DNA of 34,493 nucleotides from Ruminococcaceae bacterium UBA6416 (GCA_002438505.1 DJPI01000007.1:1-34493); one strand, 5' to 3'; positions 7,979-16,822 are shown, numbered from the stretch's first letter. Notes: a model not told the origin generated them from the sequence alone. Numbers and translations: made by a program.

Positions 7979-9613
7979 ATGAATCTTTCTCAGCTTCTCC
8001 TTGCAGGAAAATATACCGAGCTTACCTCATATTTTTCAAATCAGTATCTTTATTTCTTCCTGCCAATCAGCATTATCGGCTATTGCTTTATGCCGCAGAA
8101 AGCAAAGAAATATTACCTGCTTGCCGCAAGCATGGCGTTTTACTGGCTCATTAGCGGAAAGCTCATTCTTTTTTTGCTGATAACCGTAATGTCGGTTCAC
8201 CACTTCGCCCTCTGGCTTGACCGGATGCGCGCAAAAAAGGACAGTGCAATCAAAGAATGTGAAAAAGAAGAACGCAAGCAGATTAAAAAAGCGTTCCAAA
8301 AAAAGAGCGGAGCCGTCCTTGCCTTTGCCGCCGTTGTTCATATCGGTGCACTGTTGGTGATTAAATACTCCCCGTTTTTCACGGAGAACGTCAACAGCCT
8401 TTTGAAGCTCTTTCACTCTCAAACGGTTCTTGAAATTCCGAGATTTATTATGCCGATAGGCATCTCGTTTTTCACCCTGCAGGCGGTTTCATATCTTGTT
8501 GACGTCTATCGCGGTGTGAGCAAAGCGGACGATAACATTTTCCGCGTTGCGCTTTTCATGTCATTTTTTCCGCAGATTGTTGAAGGCCCCATATGCCGCT
8601 ATGAGCAGACCGCGCCGCAGCTTTGGAGTGTCAAAAAGATTGACTATCAGAATTTCACTCTCGGCATTACGCGCGTCCTTTACGGATACATGAAAAAGCT
8701 TGTTGTTGCAGACAGGCTCAACCCCCTCATTCAAGAGGTTTTTGATAATTACGATAAATATGACGGCGGAATTATTGCCCTTGCGGCGGTTTTTTATACC
8801 GTTCAGCTTTACATGGACTTTTCCGGAACAATGGATGCCGTTATCGGAACGGCGCAGGTTTTCGGCGTCAAGCTTCCGGAAAATTTTCAGCGCCCCTTCT
8901 TTTCAAAAACAATTTCAGAGTTCTGGCAGCGCTGGCACATTACGCTCGGAACATGGTTCAAGGATTACATCTTCTATCCCGTAACAATGTCAAAGCCGAT
9001 GAAAAGCCTGACCTCCTCCGCGCGGAAAAAGCTCGGAAATCACTTCGGTCCGCTCGTTGCAGGCTCGGTGGCACTGTTCTGCGTCTGGTTTTCAAACGGC
9101 CTTTGGCACGGCGCGGCTTGGAGCTACATCTTTTTCGGAATGTATCACTTTCTGCTGATTCTTTGCGGAAACATTGTCTCCCCTGCCGTTAAGACGGTGA
9201 ACTCAAAGCTTCACATCTCGCCGGAAAAGCTCCCATACCGCCTTGTTCAAATTCTGCGCACCTACGTTTTTGTTGTTATCGGTGAGCTGTTCTTCCGGGC
9301 AAACGGGCTGCGCGCCGGCCTTGCAATGTTCAAAAGGCTCTTTTCAAAGATGAAATTCACCGCGCTGACCCCCGAGGTGCTCAAGCCGCTCGGCATTGAC
9401 ATCAAGGATATTGCCATTGTTCTTGTTGTTATTCTTATCGTTTTCATAATCAGCATTCTGAACGAAAAAGGCGTTCCCGTTGGCGAAAGGGTGAACAACC
9501 TGAAGCTTCCCGTCCGTTGGGTCATTCTTTTCCTGCTCATTATGTTTATTGTCATCTTCGGCGCATACGGTCCGGGCTACATCCCCGTTGATCCGATTTA
9601 TGCCGAGTTTTAA
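7979..9613 (+). CDS. MBOAT family O-acyltransferase (AlgI/DltB-like)
   Basis: A 544-residue polytopic membrane protein that moves acyl groups across the membrane to a surface polymer. Hydrophobic segments run through its length. The MBOAT core is clear: QRPFFSKTISEFWQRWHIT (about residues 304-322), GTWFKDYIFYPV, and the catalytic-type His in SNGLWHGAAWSY (about 376). The final segments are at about 475-535. Translation of the next gene begins 12 nt after this stop, and that gene is an SGNH partner, the arrangement of alginate-type or peptidoglycan-type O-acetylation systems. No dltA or dltC is nearby, so plain D-alanylation is less likely than O-acetylation. The acceptor polymer is unknown. 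Confidence 0.88.
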   Translation: MNLSQLLLAGKYTELTSYFSNQYLYFFLPISIIGYCFMPQKAKKYYLLAASMAFYWLISGKLILFLLITVMSVHHFALWLDRMRAKKDSAIKECEKEERKQIKKAFQKKSGAVLAFAAVVHIGALLVIKYSPFFTENVNSLLKLFHSQTVLEIPRFIMPIGISFFTLQAVSYLVDVYRGVSKADDNIFRVALFMSFFPQIVEGPICRYEQTAPQLWSVKKIDYQNFTLGITRVLYGYMKKLVVADRLNPLIQEVFDNYDKYDGGIIALAAVFYTVQLYMDFSGTMDAVIGTAQVFGVKLPENFQRPFFSKTISEFWQRWHITLGTWFKDYIFYPVTMSKPMKSLTSSARKKLGNHFGPLVAGSVALFCVWFSNGLWHGAAWSYIFFGMYHFLLILCGNIVSPAVKTVNSKLHISPEKLPYRLVQILRTYVFVVIGELFFRANGLRAGLAMFKRLFSKMKFTALTPEVLKPLGIDIKDIAIVLVVILIVFIISILNEKGVPVGERVNNLKLPVRWVILFLLIMFIVIFGAYGPGYIPVDPIYAEF

Positions 9614-9625
9614 GGAGGTGCGGCA

Positions 9626-10585
9626 ATGAAAGCAATTTCAAAAGTTCTTCTCCGTCTCACGGCGTTTGCGCTCATTCTTCTTGTTCTCCTTTTTGGCGCA
9701 TCCGTTCTTTTTCAGCCGAAAAGCAACACCAAGGACGCCGGAATGCTTGACTCTGCAGCCAACGGAATTCTCGGCGAGCCGCAAAACACCATTGACGTCC
9801 TCATCATTGGTGACAGTGAGGCATACAGCGCCTTTGTTCCGCTCAAAATTTGGAACGATTACGGCTTCACGCCGTATGTCTGCGCAACAAGCGCGCAGAT
9901 TCTCTGCTATTCCTATGAATTCCTTCAGAAAACATTTGAAACCCAGCAGCCGCGAGTTGTTCTTCTTGAAACGAACGCAATCTACCGTGCTTTTTCCGAT
10001 TCCGATATTCTCAGCCAAAAGCTTGCAACGGTCATGAGCGTTTTCCGCTATCACAACCGTTGGAAAACCCTGAGCCTGCGTGACTGGTCGTTTGGCGTTG
10101 ACCTTTCAAACACTGAAATCAACAAAGGCTATATCTATAGCAATGCCGTTGGTTCCGTTGACACAAAAAACTATATGAAACCGAGTAAGGTTCATGAAGG
10201 CTTCCCGAAGAAGAACGGGACATATGTTGAAAAAATCAACAAGCTCTGTGAACAAAACGGAGCAAAGCTTGTTCTTGTCAGCTCTCCGAGCGTCAAGAAC
10301 TGGAATATGCGGCGCCACAACGCCGTTGCCGAGCTTTCAAAGAAAATCGGCTGTGATTATATCGACATGAACACCCTGAGGAAAGAGATTCCGATAGATT
10401 GGAAAACCGACACCAAGGACAAGGGCGACCACCTGAACTATACCGGCGCACTCAAGGCAAGCACCTATCTCGGAGAATACTTTGACTCGCTCGGAATTTT
10501 CCGCGATAAGCGGAACGACCCTGCGTATTCACAATGGAACAGCGCCGTTAAGGATTTTTCCGAAAGCACAGGAAAAAGTCTGTAA
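9626..10585 (+). CDS. membrane-anchored SGNH/DltD-AlgJ-like acyltransferase partner
   Basis: A 319-residue protein with an N-terminal membrane anchor (about 9-28) and an extracellular SGNH-hydrolase-like domain. The block I Ser is in IIGDSEAYSAF (about residues 58-68) and the C-terminal Asp/His pair is in DHLNYTGAL (about 270). It probably passes the acyl group delivered by the upstream MBOAT protein to a wall polymer, as AlgJ, PatB or DltD do. TAAGGAGGTG gives a strong ribosome binding site that overlaps the MBOAT stop codon, so the two genes form one operon ending at the hairpin 10600-10632. Confidence 0.8.
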   Translation: MKAISKVLLRLTAFALILLVLLFGASVLFQPKSNTKDAGMLDSAANGILGEPQNTIDVLIIGDSEAYSAFVPLKIWNDYGFTPYVCATSAQILCYSYEFLQKTFETQQPRVVLLETNAIYRAFSDSDILSQKLATVMSVFRYHNRWKTLSLRDWSFGVDLSNTEINKGYIYSNAVGSVDTKNYMKPSKVHEGFPKKNGTYVEKINKLCEQNGAKLVLVSSPSVKNWNMRRHNAVAELSKKIGCDYIDMNTLRKEIPIDWKTDTKDKGDHLNYTGALKASTYLGEYFDSLGIFRDKRNDPAYSQWNSAVKDFSESTGKSL

Positions 10586-10599
10586 ATTTTTTCAAACAC

Positions 10600-10632
10600 C
10601 GGCCGGGCGTTTTTAAGCCCGGCCGAAACTTT
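10600..10632 (+). terminator. terminator of the MBOAT/SGNH operon
   Basis: A perfect 9-bp G/C stem (CGGCCGGGC with GCCCGGCCG) has an 8-nt loop and is followed by a short T tract. Confidence 0.78.
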
Positions 10633-10636
10633 TGCC

Positions 10637-10665
10637 TTGCACCTTCATTAATTTCATGGTATATT
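10637..10665 (+). promoter_or_regulatory. promoter of rhamnulokinase
   Basis: TTGCAC (10637-10642) and TATATT (10660-10665) are 17 nt apart, about 52 nt from the expected start of transcription to the ATG. Confidence 0.6.
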
Positions 10666-10722
10666 TAAAGTGTCAATTCAATTACCGCCTTAAACATTTT
10701 AAGCCTCAGAGAGGAGAACTTT

Positions 10723-12093
10723 ATGAAATACCACCTTGCAATAGACATTGGCGCGTCCGGCGGACGGCACATAATCGGATATCTTAAAAACGGCATTATT
10801 GAAACAGAGGAAATTTATCGTTTTGAAAACTCAATAGAAAAGTTTGGCGGCAGTCTTGTTTGGAACACTGAGCGCCTTTTTTCCGAGGTTATGAACGGAC
10901 TTCGCGCCTGCCGCGAAAAAGGCATGATTCCCGAAACGGTTGCCATTGACACCTGGGGCGTTGACTATGTTCTTCTTGACAAAGACAAAAATGAGCTTTT
11001 TCCTGCTTTCTGCTACCGCGATGGGAGAACGGAAAAAGCAATTCCGGAAACGGAAAAGCTCATTTCCTTTGAAGAGCTTTACTCAAAAACCGGAATTGCA
11101 AAGCAGAGCTTTAACACAGTCTATCAGCTTTACAGCGACAAAACGAGCGGAAGGCTTGAAAAAGCGCACCACATTTTGATGATGTCGGCCTATCTTTCCT
11201 TCCGCCTCACCGGAGAAATTCTTAATGAATACACAATCTGTTCAACAACGGCAATGGTCTCACCGGAAACAAAAACATGGGACAATGAACTCCTTTGTGC
11301 GCTCGGCTTTGAAAAAGAAATGCTCGGAAAAATTCTCCCACCGGGTACAGCTGTTGGCTCATTCAAAAAGGAAATTGAAAAAGAGCTCGGCTTTTCCTCA
11401 ACCGTTGTTTTCTGTCCCTCTCATGACACGGCCTCGGCCGTTGCCGCCTGTCCGCTTGAAAAGGACGCCGTTTTCGTTTCCTCCGGAACATGGAGCATAA
11501 TAGGAACCGAAAGCGAAAAAGCCTTCCTTTCGGCCGAGGCGCGCGAGCCGGGCTTTTCAAACGAGGGCGGAATTGACTTCCGCTTCCGCTTCCTTAAAAA
11601 CTACATGGGAATGTGGCTTTTGCAAAGCATCAGGAAAGACCTTAATAAAGCTTTCTCCTATGATGAAATGATGCTTCTTGCCCAAAAGAGCAAGAGCCAT
11701 GAGCTGATTGACGTTAACGCACCTCAGCTTGTTGCGCCGGAAAGCATGATTGAGGCGGTGAAGGCTCTTGCAAAAAAGCCTGATATGCCGCTTGAGGACG
11801 TACTTTCAAGCGTTTATCACTCGCTTGCAGCATCATATTCCGCAGCGGTCAAGGAAATTGAAAGAGTCTCCGGAAAAACGATCACGGCAATTCACATTGT
11901 CGGCGGCGGAAGCAAGGACAGCTTTCTCAACAGATTGACTCATGAGTACACCGGAAAGCCGGTTTTTGCCGGTCCGACAGAGTCAACGGCAACAGGCAAC
12001 CTCATCTCACAGTTCATTTTTTCAAAAGAATTCAAAAATCTTGATGAAGCGCGGGAAAATGTCAAAAAGTCCTTCAACATCAGGAAAGTCTGA
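10723..12093 (+). CDS. rhaB: rhamnulokinase (FGGY carbohydrate kinase)
   Basis: A 456-residue cytoplasmic kinase that phosphorylates L-rhamnulose at position 1, the second step of rhamnose breakdown. The N-terminal ATPase fold starts AIDIGASGGRHIIGYLKNG. The substrate-side motif is AIDTWGVDYVLLDKD, followed by FPAFCYRDGRTEKAI. The second lobe has VFVSSGTWSIIGTE and IHIVGGGSKDSFLNRLT. These fit RhaB better than xylulose or glycerol kinases. No rhaA, rhaD or AraC-type regulator lies beside it. The sialidase-like protein about 4.8 kb downstream could conceivably release rhamnose-containing sugars, but that is speculation. The ribosome binding site is GAGAGGAGA. Confidence 0.88.
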   Translation: MKYHLAIDIGASGGRHIIGYLKNGIIETEEIYRFENSIEKFGGSLVWNTERLFSEVMNGLRACREKGMIPETVAIDTWGVDYVLLDKDKNELFPAFCYRDGRTEKAIPETEKLISFEELYSKTGIAKQSFNTVYQLYSDKTSGRLEKAHHILMMSAYLSFRLTGEILNEYTICSTTAMVSPETKTWDNELLCALGFEKEMLGKILPPGTAVGSFKKEIEKELGFSSTVVFCPSHDTASAVAACPLEKDAVFVSSGTWSIIGTESEKAFLSAEAREPGFSNEGGIDFRFRFLKNYMGMWLLQSIRKDLNKAFSYDEMMLLAQKSKSHELIDVNAPQLVAPESMIEAVKALAKKPDMPLEDVLSSVYHSLAASYSAAVKEIERVSGKTITAIHIVGGGSKDSFLNRLTHEYTGKPVFAGPTESTATGNLISQFIFSKEFKNLDEARENVKKSFNIRKV

Positions 12094-12138
12094 ATTTGAA
12101 AAATATCAAGTGTATCCGCCCCTCTCCGGGCAAAAAGC

Positions 12139-12167
12139 TTGAATTAATTCCTGCATTATGATATAAT
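12139..12167 (+). promoter_or_regulatory. promoter of the ABC-F gene
   Basis: TTGAAT (12139-12144) and a perfect TATAAT (12162-12167) are 17 nt apart, directly downstream of rhaB. Confidence 0.7.
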
Positions 12168-12210
12168 TTTTAGGTTATGCACCGAACAACAAAGGAAGTG
12201 TTTTTCAAGA

Positions 12211-13812
12211 ATGATCAGTACAAACAATGTCACGCTACAATATGGCTCAAGGGAGCTTTTCAAAAGCGTTTCAATTAATTTTACCAAGGGCAACTGTTAC
12301 GGCCTCATCGGCGCCAACGGCGCAGGAAAATCAACCTTTCTTAAAATCCTCTCTGGTGAGATTGAGCCGAACAAGGGCTATGTCAGCATCACTCCGGGCG
12401 AGCGTCTTTCCGTTCTCAAGCAGGATCACTACGCCTATGATGATTATGATGTTATACGCACCGTTCTCATGGGCAACGCAAAGCTTGTTGAAATTATGGA
12501 CGCAAAGGAAGAGCTTTACTCCAAAGAGGACTTCACCGAGGAGGACGGACTGAGAATCAGCGAGCTTGAAGAGGAGTTTGCGGAAATGGACGGCTGGAGC
12601 GCGGAGAGCGATGCCGAAATTCTTCTTAACGCCCTCGGAATCCATAACGAATTCCACTATAAGCTCATGCGTGAGCTGACCGGAGACCAGAAGGTCAAGG
12701 TTCTCCTTGCTCAAGCGCTGTTCGGCAATCCGGACGTTCTTCTTTTGGACGAGCCGACGAATCATCTCGATGTTGCGGCAATCAACTGGCTTGAAGAGTT
12801 TTTGATGAACTTTGAAAACACGGTTATCGTTGTCAGCCACGACAGACATTTCCTCAACAAGGTCTGCACACACATTGCGGACGTTGACTTCGGAAAAATC
12901 ACGCTCTATGTCGGAAACTACGACTTCTGGTATGAATACACCCAGATGGCTCAGCGTCAGCTGCGCGAGCAAAACAAAAAGAACGAGGCAAAAGTTAAAG
13001 AGCTTCAGGAATTTATTGCCCGCTTTTCCGCCAACGCCTCAAAGTCAAAGCAGGCAACAAGCCGCAAAAAGCTTCTTGAATCAATCGTTATTGAGGATAT
13101 GCCCGTTTCTTCAAGGCGCTTTCCGTTCATTGAATTCAAACCGGAGCGTGAAATCGGAAACGATATGCTCTTGGTTGAGCACCTTTCAAAAACCGTTGAC
13201 GGGCGCAAGGTTCTTAATGACGTCACCTTCACAATCAGGCCGAACGAAAAGGTTGCCTTTGTCGGAACGGACGGCGTTGCAAAAACAACCTTCTTCAAAA
13301 TCATCACCGGTGAGCTTGAACCGGACGAGGGCTCCTTCAAATGGGGCGTTACCACCTCCCAGGCATATTTCCCAGCGGACAACTCTGCGTTCTTTGACGG
13401 TGTTGAAGACTCGCTCATTGACTGGGTGCGCAGATATTCCGACCTTCAGTTTGAAAGCGATGTCCGCGGCTGGCTCGGACGGCTGATGTTCTCCGGCGAG
13501 GAGGCAACAAAAAAAGCAAAGGTTCTCTCCGGCGGCGAAAGAGTCCGCTGTATGCTCTGCAAAATGATGCTCTCCGGCGCAAATGTCCTTGTTCTTGATG
13601 AGCCGACAAACCACCTTGACCTTGAGTCAATCACCTCACTCAACAATGCCCTCATCAAGTTCAAAGGCTCAATCCTTTTCACCTCTCATGACCATCAGTT
13701 TGTTCAAACCGTTGCAGACAGAATCATTGAATTCCGCCCGGACGGCGTTTATGACAAAAAGGAAACCTATGACGAGTATCTTGAAAACAATGAGATGCTG
13801 GTCACCAAATAA
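12211..13812 (+). CDS. ABC-F family ATPase (YkpA/YbiT-like)
   Basis: A 533-residue cytoplasmic protein with two ABC ATPase domains and no membrane segment; ABC-F proteins act on ribosomes. Domain 1 has Walker A GANGAGKST (34-42), the signature LTGDQK and Walker B VLLLDEPTNHLD. A charged linker follows (about 250-300). Domain 2 has signature LSGGE and Walker B VLVLDEPTNHLD. The second Walker A reads GTDGVAKTT (about 352-360), with Ala where Gly usually precedes the Lys. The LTGDQ form of the first signature is typical of the YkpA/YbiT branch, not of antibiotic-resistance ABC-F proteins. uvrC begins 52 nt downstream and may be co-transcribed. Confidence 0.88.
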   Translation: MISTNNVTLQYGSRELFKSVSINFTKGNCYGLIGANGAGKSTFLKILSGEIEPNKGYVSITPGERLSVLKQDHYAYDDYDVIRTVLMGNAKLVEIMDAKEELYSKEDFTEEDGLRISELEEEFAEMDGWSAESDAEILLNALGIHNEFHYKLMRELTGDQKVKVLLAQALFGNPDVLLLDEPTNHLDVAAINWLEEFLMNFENTVIVVSHDRHFLNKVCTHIADVDFGKITLYVGNYDFWYEYTQMAQRQLREQNKKNEAKVKELQEFIARFSANASKSKQATSRKKLLESIVIEDMPVSSRRFPFIEFKPEREIGNDMLLVEHLSKTVDGRKVLNDVTFTIRPNEKVAFVGTDGVAKTTFFKIITGELEPDEGSFKWGVTTSQAYFPADNSAFFDGVEDSLIDWVRRYSDLQFESDVRGWLGRLMFSGEEATKKAKVLSGGERVRCMLCKMMLSGANVLVLDEPTNHLDLESITSLNNALIKFKGSILFTSHDHQFVQTVADRIIEFRPDGVYDKKETYDEYLENNEMLVTK

Positions 13813-13864
13813 CCGCCGACCAACCGGATAACACCGTTTTTTCCAGCATAAAGAAGGTATCATT

Positions 13865-15694
13865 ATGATTGACCCCAAGCTGCGCGCACTGAGAGACAAG
13901 GCAATGAAGCTCCCCCTCTCTCCCGGCGTGTATATAATGAAAAACAAAAGCGGAAAAATTATATATATCGGAAAAGCCAAGGCTCTCAAAAACCGCGTCA
14001 GCCAGTATTTCGGTTCACAGACCAACCACGCAACCAAGGTTCGCAAAATGGTTGAAAATGTTGCAGACTTTGATTACATCCTCACCGACAGCGAGTTTGA
14101 AGCGCTTGTTCTTGAATGCAGCCTCATTAAGCAGAATATGCCAAAGTATAACATTCTGCTAAAGGATGACAAGGGCTACAGCTATATCAAAATCAAGCCG
14201 AATCCGTGGGGAAACATCTATGCCTGCTTCCGCAAGGATGACAAAAGCGCCGAATATATCGGCCCCTATACGGGGAATTTTTCCGTCACCCAGGCCGTTG
14301 AACAGGCAAAGGAAATTTTTAAGCTTCCAACCTGTTCAAAGGTTTTTCCGCGTGACATCAAAAAAAGCCGCCCGTGTTTGAACTACTTTATCTCTCGTTG
14401 CAGCGCCCCTTGCGCCGGAAAAATCAGTCAAAAAGAATATGAGCAAAGCGTTGAGGAAGCAATCGCCTTCATCAAGGGCGGCAGCAAAAGCTCCGTTAAA
14501 GAGCTTCAAAAGCAGATGGAGGAGGCCGCGGAAAACCTTGACTTTGAAAAAGCGGCAAAGCTGCGCGACCGGATAAGAGCCGTTGAGCGCATTGCCGGAA
14601 AACAAAAGGTTGTTCTTGAAAACAAAGCGCCGTGGGACGTTTTTGCCGTTGCACAAAGCGCAGACAAGGCCTGCCTTGCCGTTTTGAACTTTCAAAACGG
14701 GCTGCTCACCTCGTCCGAGCATTTTATCTTTGATTCCTCGGATGACCTTCCGGAGGAACGCCACTCGCTCATCCTCTCCTACTATTCGATGAACCGCCCC
14801 ATACCTTCAAAAATTCTTGTTGACGGAGAAACGGCGAACAAAGAGCTTCTTGAACGCTTTCTTGAGGAAAGACGCGGAAAGAAAGTTGAAATCACTGTTC
14901 CGCAGAGGGGCGAGGGCGTCAAAACCGTTCAAATGTGCCTTTCAAACGCATCTCAGAAGCTCGGAGAATTTCTTGGACGAAAGGGTGAAGAAACCGCCGT
15001 ATTGGATGAAATGGCAAAAATGCTTGATTTGCCCGTTGTTCCGGAGTATATCGAATCCTATGATATTTCACACACTGCAGGAGCGGACAATGTTGCCGGA
15101 ATGATTGTTTTCAAAAACGCACGGCCATATAAACGCGCTTACAGACGTTTTTCAATCAAGGGCTTCAGCGGTCAGGACGATTACGGCTCAATGCGCGAGG
15201 TAATAAGCCGCCGCTTTAACCGCTATGAAGAGGAAAAGGAAACCGGCGAGGGCTTTGGAAAGCTCCCTGACCTCATTCTCCTTGACGGCGGCGTGGGGCA
15301 GGTCAACGCGGTCAGACCGATTATTGAAGCGTTTGGGCTTGACATTCCCGTCCTCGGAATGGTTAAGGACAACAAGCACAAAACGCGCGCCATTACAAAG
15401 GACGGGCGCGAAATTGAAATTCGTGACGGCAGACGGGTATTCACCCTCATCTCCTCAATTCAGGAGGAGGTTCACCGCTTCGCAATCACATATCACAAAG
15501 AAAAGCACACGCGCTCCGCGCTTGAAACAAAGCTCACCTCCATTGAGGGTATCGGCAAAAAGAAGGCGGAAATGCTCATGAAAACCTTCAAGTCGCTTTC
15601 AAAAATCAAGGCCGCAACAAAAGAGGAGCTTGAGGCGGTTCGCGGAATTTCAAAAAAAGACGCAGAAAACATCAAAAGCTTCTTTTCCGAATGA
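13865..15694 (+). CDS. uvrC: excinuclease ABC subunit C
   Basis: A 609-residue nucleotide excision repair nuclease that makes both incisions with UvrB at DNA damage. The GIY-YIG domain (about 15-95) shows PGVYIMKNKSGKIIYIGKAK. The UVR domain that contacts UvrB is near 210-245 (KQMEEAAENLDFEKAAKLRD). The RNase H-like second nuclease domain includes SYDISHTAGADNVAGMIVF near 400. Two helix-hairpin-helix motifs end the protein (SIEGIGKKKAEMLM, VRGISKKDAENI). Length and all domains are normal. Its last codons and TGA stop lie inside the terminator hairpin, one copy of the 32-bp repeat discussed below. No LexA box is seen upstream. Confidence 0.96.
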   Translation: MIDPKLRALRDKAMKLPLSPGVYIMKNKSGKIIYIGKAKALKNRVSQYFGSQTNHATKVRKMVENVADFDYILTDSEFEALVLECSLIKQNMPKYNILLKDDKGYSYIKIKPNPWGNIYACFRKDDKSAEYIGPYTGNFSVTQAVEQAKEIFKLPTCSKVFPRDIKKSRPCLNYFISRCSAPCAGKISQKEYEQSVEEAIAFIKGGSKSSVKELQKQMEEAAENLDFEKAAKLRDRIRAVERIAGKQKVVLENKAPWDVFAVAQSADKACLAVLNFQNGLLTSSEHFIFDSSDDLPEERHSLILSYYSMNRPIPSKILVDGETANKELLERFLEERRGKKVEITVPQRGEGVKTVQMCLSNASQKLGEFLGRKGEETAVLDEMAKMLDLPVVPEYIESYDISHTAGADNVAGMIVFKNARPYKRAYRRFSIKGFSGQDDYGSMREVISRRFNRYEEEKETGEGFGKLPDLILLDGGVGQVNAVRPIIEAFGLDIPVLGMVKDNKHKTRAITKDGREIEIRDGRRVFTLISSIQEEVHRFAITYHKEKHTRSALETKLTSIEGIGKKKAEMLMKTFKSLSKIKAATKEELEAVRGISKKDAENIKSFFSE

Positions 15695-15711
15695 CGGAAA
15701 GGAAGCTTTTG
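15673..15711. terminator. uvrC terminator overlapping the stop codon
   Basis: A 17-bp stem (CAAAAGCTTCTTTTCCG at 15673-15689 with 15695-15711, one wobble) has a 5-nt loop AATGA that contains most of the uvrC stop codon region. The T tract is short here (TTTTG). It also faces the minus-strand micropeptide gene and may end that transcript. Confidence 0.7.
15679..15710 (+). repeat. 32-bp direct repeat, left copy (end of uvrC)
   Basis: These 32 bases are identical to 16789-16820. The left copy includes the last codons of uvrC and its terminator stem. The two copies bound a segment of about 1.1 kb. Confidence 0.9.
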
Positions 15712-15747
15712 ACTGTTCTTAATTTAAAACAAACAAGAGAAACATGA

Positions 15748-15885
15748 TCAGTTTTTCTTGGAAGCGTTTTTGAACAAATTCGCAACTTCTTGAATCTGCT
15801 CAACAAAAGCCTGGACATTCTCAATCTTTTTTAAGACGTCCATAAGCTTCTGAATGACATCGAACAAATTACTGAAATCCATCAT
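15748..15885 (-). CDS. 45-residue amphipathic micropeptide
   Basis: A short gene beginning MMDFSNLFDVIQKLMDVLKK and ending NLFKNASKKN, stop TGA. AAAGGAG lies 4 nt before the first ATG. Most of the peptide should form one amphipathic helix: hydrophobic residues (F, L, I, V, M) recur every 3-4 positions, with charged residues between them and a basic C-terminus. There is no signal peptide. It is divergent from the TetR regulator at 16068 and shares a 182-nt control region with it. Possible roles are a membrane-active peptide (phenol-soluble-modulin or leaderless bacteriocin type), a toxin, or a small protein-binding partner; I cannot choose between them from sequence. Confidence 0.65.
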   Translation of the reverse strand: MMDFSNLFDVIQKLMDVLKKIENVQAFVEQIQEVANLFKNASKKN

Positions 15886-15919
15886 CTTACTCCTTTCTCT
15901 TGATTTTAAACGCTCTTTG

Positions 15920-15946
15920 TGTTATCATACAACCTGTCAGATAACA
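15920..15946. promoter_or_regulatory. candidate TetR operator
   Basis: The inverted repeat TGTTATC (15920-15926) and GATAACA (15940-15946) has a 13-nt spacer. It lies between the divergent micropeptide and TetR genes, 35 nt upstream of the micropeptide start. Size and position suit a TetR-family dimer site. A weaker repeat, AGCGAG...CTCGCT, lies at about 15979-16009. Confidence 0.4.
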
Positions 15947-16067
15947 ACTATATTGTACAGTTTCTTGAAAAGCGAGTCAATAATCACTTTTTTAAAACTT
16001 GCTCGCTATCAAACAGTTTTGCTTGTTTTTGTACGTTTTGTTAAAAATAGTTTGAAGGGGTGCAGCA

Positions 16068-16670
16068 ATGAATAACAAAAAAGAAGACAGAAGAGTTCGT
16101 CACACAAAAGAGCGCCTTCGCAATGCATTGGTTGAATTGCTCAAAACCGAAAAGATAAACAAGCTTACAGTAACCAAAGTTTGTGCCAAGGCGGATGTGA
16201 ACCGCGGAACATTTTATACTTATTTCAACGATGTATATGACCTTTTGGAGTACACTGAAAACGAAAAATTTGAAAAGATTGTTAACCTTTACAATGTTTC
16301 AGGGAAAAACGAAACGCGAAAAATCTATGCTGATATTTTCCGAGGAATCGAAAACCATATTGACATAACGCGGGCATTGTTTGGAGAAAACATTGAAGGC
16401 CGCTATCTTAAAAAAATCGTTGACCGCCTTCATGATGTTCAAATTGAAAAGTGGAACAAGGAATTTCCAAAGCTTAGCTCTCAAGCTCTTGAAATTATGT
16501 ATAATTATGTTGTAATGGGAACAATCAGCGCTGTTACAAATTGGATACATAATGACAATAGGATGTCTCCGGAAAAGCTTGCTGATTTTCTTGTTGAGCT
16601 CAATCAAAGCTGTCACGCAGCGGCAAAAAATGAAGAAAGAAGAGAAATGTCTGCGGTTCGCAAGTGCTAA
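16068..16670 (+). CDS. TetR/AcrR family transcriptional regulator
   Basis: A 200-residue DNA-binding regulator. The N-terminal helix-turn-helix (about 10-60) has RLRNALVELLKTEKINKLTV and the typical recognition region ADVNRGTFYTYFNDVYDLLE. The C-terminal ligand/dimer domain (about 70-185) is of the kind found in DhaS-like TetR proteins and includes YNYVVMGTISAVTNWI. The ribosome binding site is GAAGGGGTG. It is divergent from the 45-residue peptide and is the only other gene in the segment flanked by the 32-bp repeats, so the peptide gene is its most likely target. Its ligand is unknown. Confidence 0.88.
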   Translation: MNNKKEDRRVRHTKERLRNALVELLKTEKINKLTVTKVCAKADVNRGTFYTYFNDVYDLLEYTENEKFEKIVNLYNVSGKNETRKIYADIFRGIENHIDITRALFGENIEGRYLKKIVDRLHDVQIEKWNKEFPKLSSQALEIMYNYVVMGTISAVTNWIHNDNRMSPEKLADFLVELNQSCHAAAKNEERREMSAVRKC

Positions 16671-16788
16671 AATGCCTGTTAAAAATTCATATTGATGCTT
16701 TTGCCTCCGGTCAAGCGGTTTCGGCTTAACTTCTCTCATTTCAAAGACAGCGATATCCTCTTATTTATTGGCAGCTAAAACGGCAACA

Positions 16789-16820
16789 CTTCTTTTCCGA
16801 ATGACGGAAAGGAAGCTTTT
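16789..16820 (+). repeat. 32-bp direct repeat, right copy
   Basis: Identical to 15679-15710. Here the hairpin (arms CTTCTTTTCCG and CGGAAAGGAAG) is followed by CTTTTTCTTG, a better T tract than the left copy has, and then at once by the sialidase promoter. This suggests that the original uvrC terminator was split from its downstream flank by the intervening segment. Confidence 0.9.
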
Positions 16821-16822
16821 TC

